A DNA stretch of 64,000 nucleotides. Source: Sphingomonas abietis. GTDB lineage: Bacteria > Pseudomonadota > Alphaproteobacteria > Sphingomonadales > Sphingomonadaceae. Positions within the stretch are counted from its first letter, which is position 1. The number at the start of each line of letters is the position of its first letter. The notes under the pieces are model-generated. The model searched no databases. It saw only the letters and a program-made list of their open reading frames with translations, and was not told the DNA's origin. Where the stretch lies: assembly GCF_027625475.1 (NCBI RefSeq), contig NZ_CP115174.1:682001-746000 (forward strand). The letters run 5' to 3'. A program made the position numbers and the translations under genes. This document shows, in pieces, positions 63,779-64,000 of this stretch.

Positions 63779-64000
63779 TTCGATCACCCGATTGCTGCGC
63801 AGCATCGGCTTGTTGTGCATGACACGCGTTTGCGGTCTGCCCAAGCTTGTCTGCCTTTCGGGCATGGCCACGGGCCATGATGTGCCCCGCCACACCGGAA
63901 GGCATGGCGGGGACACATGGCAGCAAAATTATGGCATCGACTGACATCGGAGGGAGAGGCGGCATCGCCATCGATCCCTCATGATGCATAATCCCCATTC
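63779..64000. other. Right-edge non-coding stretch
   Basis: No gene is evident. It holds two further inverted repeats: CATGGCC/GGCCATG near 63863-63880, and TGTGCCCCGCC paired with GGCGGGG-A-CACA (63881-63916), which may be a terminator for a gene beyond the edge. Confidence 0.35.

Noticed and set aside
61509..63998. Long minus-strand open frame opposite the M3 peptidase
   Set aside because: Mirror of the real gene with no family likeness and His/Arg/Gly-rich composition.

Overview
The window looks like a chromosome segment of a sphingomonad-type alphaproteobacterium (Sphingomonas or a close relative). The evidence is high GC, a porin with an N-terminal coiled coil, CHASE3 and HWE-type kinases, and exported S10, M3 and gamma-glutamyl peptidases. 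This is inferred from protein character only; no database was consulted.

Left backbone (1-16610): the end of a polysaccharide deacetylase, a membrane protein and a GT4 glycosyltransferase; kup (K+ uptake); an OprO/OprP-type porin with a candidate PhoB box; a three-gene phosphorelay (CHASE3 kinase, single-domain receiver, receiver-HisKA_2 kinase); an S10 carboxypeptidase; oligopeptidase B; RluE; an Xaa-Pro aminopeptidase; and a 42-residue conserved-looking protein.

A tRNA-Thr(GGT) gene at 16611-16685 is the insertion site of a 42.9-kb integrative element. The last 45 bases of the tRNA (16641-16685) recur exactly at 59510-59554. A tyrosine integrase beside the right copy carries an excisionase-like helix-turn-helix at its C-terminus. 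Both ends of the element also carry a near-identical 20-base motif.

Element cargo, left to right: (a) 17.4-22.2 kb, TetR, esterase, P450, DUF2147 and hydrolase genes plus an AraC remnant; (b) 22.3-28.3 kb, a compact chemosensory-like operon (hybrid kinase with three receivers, CheR, CheB, receiver-kinase); (c) 28.5-33.1 kb, an IS630 transposase, an NAD(P)-binding protein, a metallophosphoesterase, an SDR and TetR; (d) 33.2-38.8 kb, a graveyard of at least seven truncated genes and IS fragments joined at abrupt junctions, with one intact AraC gene; (e) 39.0-40.2 kb, an AbiE-type pair with a shortened toxin; (f) 40.4-57.3 kb, a defence block.

The defence block is the most interesting part. An Mrr-type endonuclease is followed by a near-continuous 12.6-kb operon: a PD-(D/E)XK-like protein, an N6-adenine methylase, SspA-, SspB-, SspC- and SspD-like phosphorothioation proteins, a large protein with two GHKL ATPase modules, and a partner that appears to retain all four hallmark residues of a receiver domain. 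A third GHKL ATPase gene converges on it from the other strand. The apparent arrangement is DNA backbone sulfur modification plus base methylation, read out by GHKL/receiver-like effectors instead of the better-known SspE. Whether this equals the described SspFGH cassette or is new needs profile comparison.

Right backbone (59555-64000): the probable original tRNA terminator, gamma-glutamyltransferase and an M3 peptidyl-dipeptidase.
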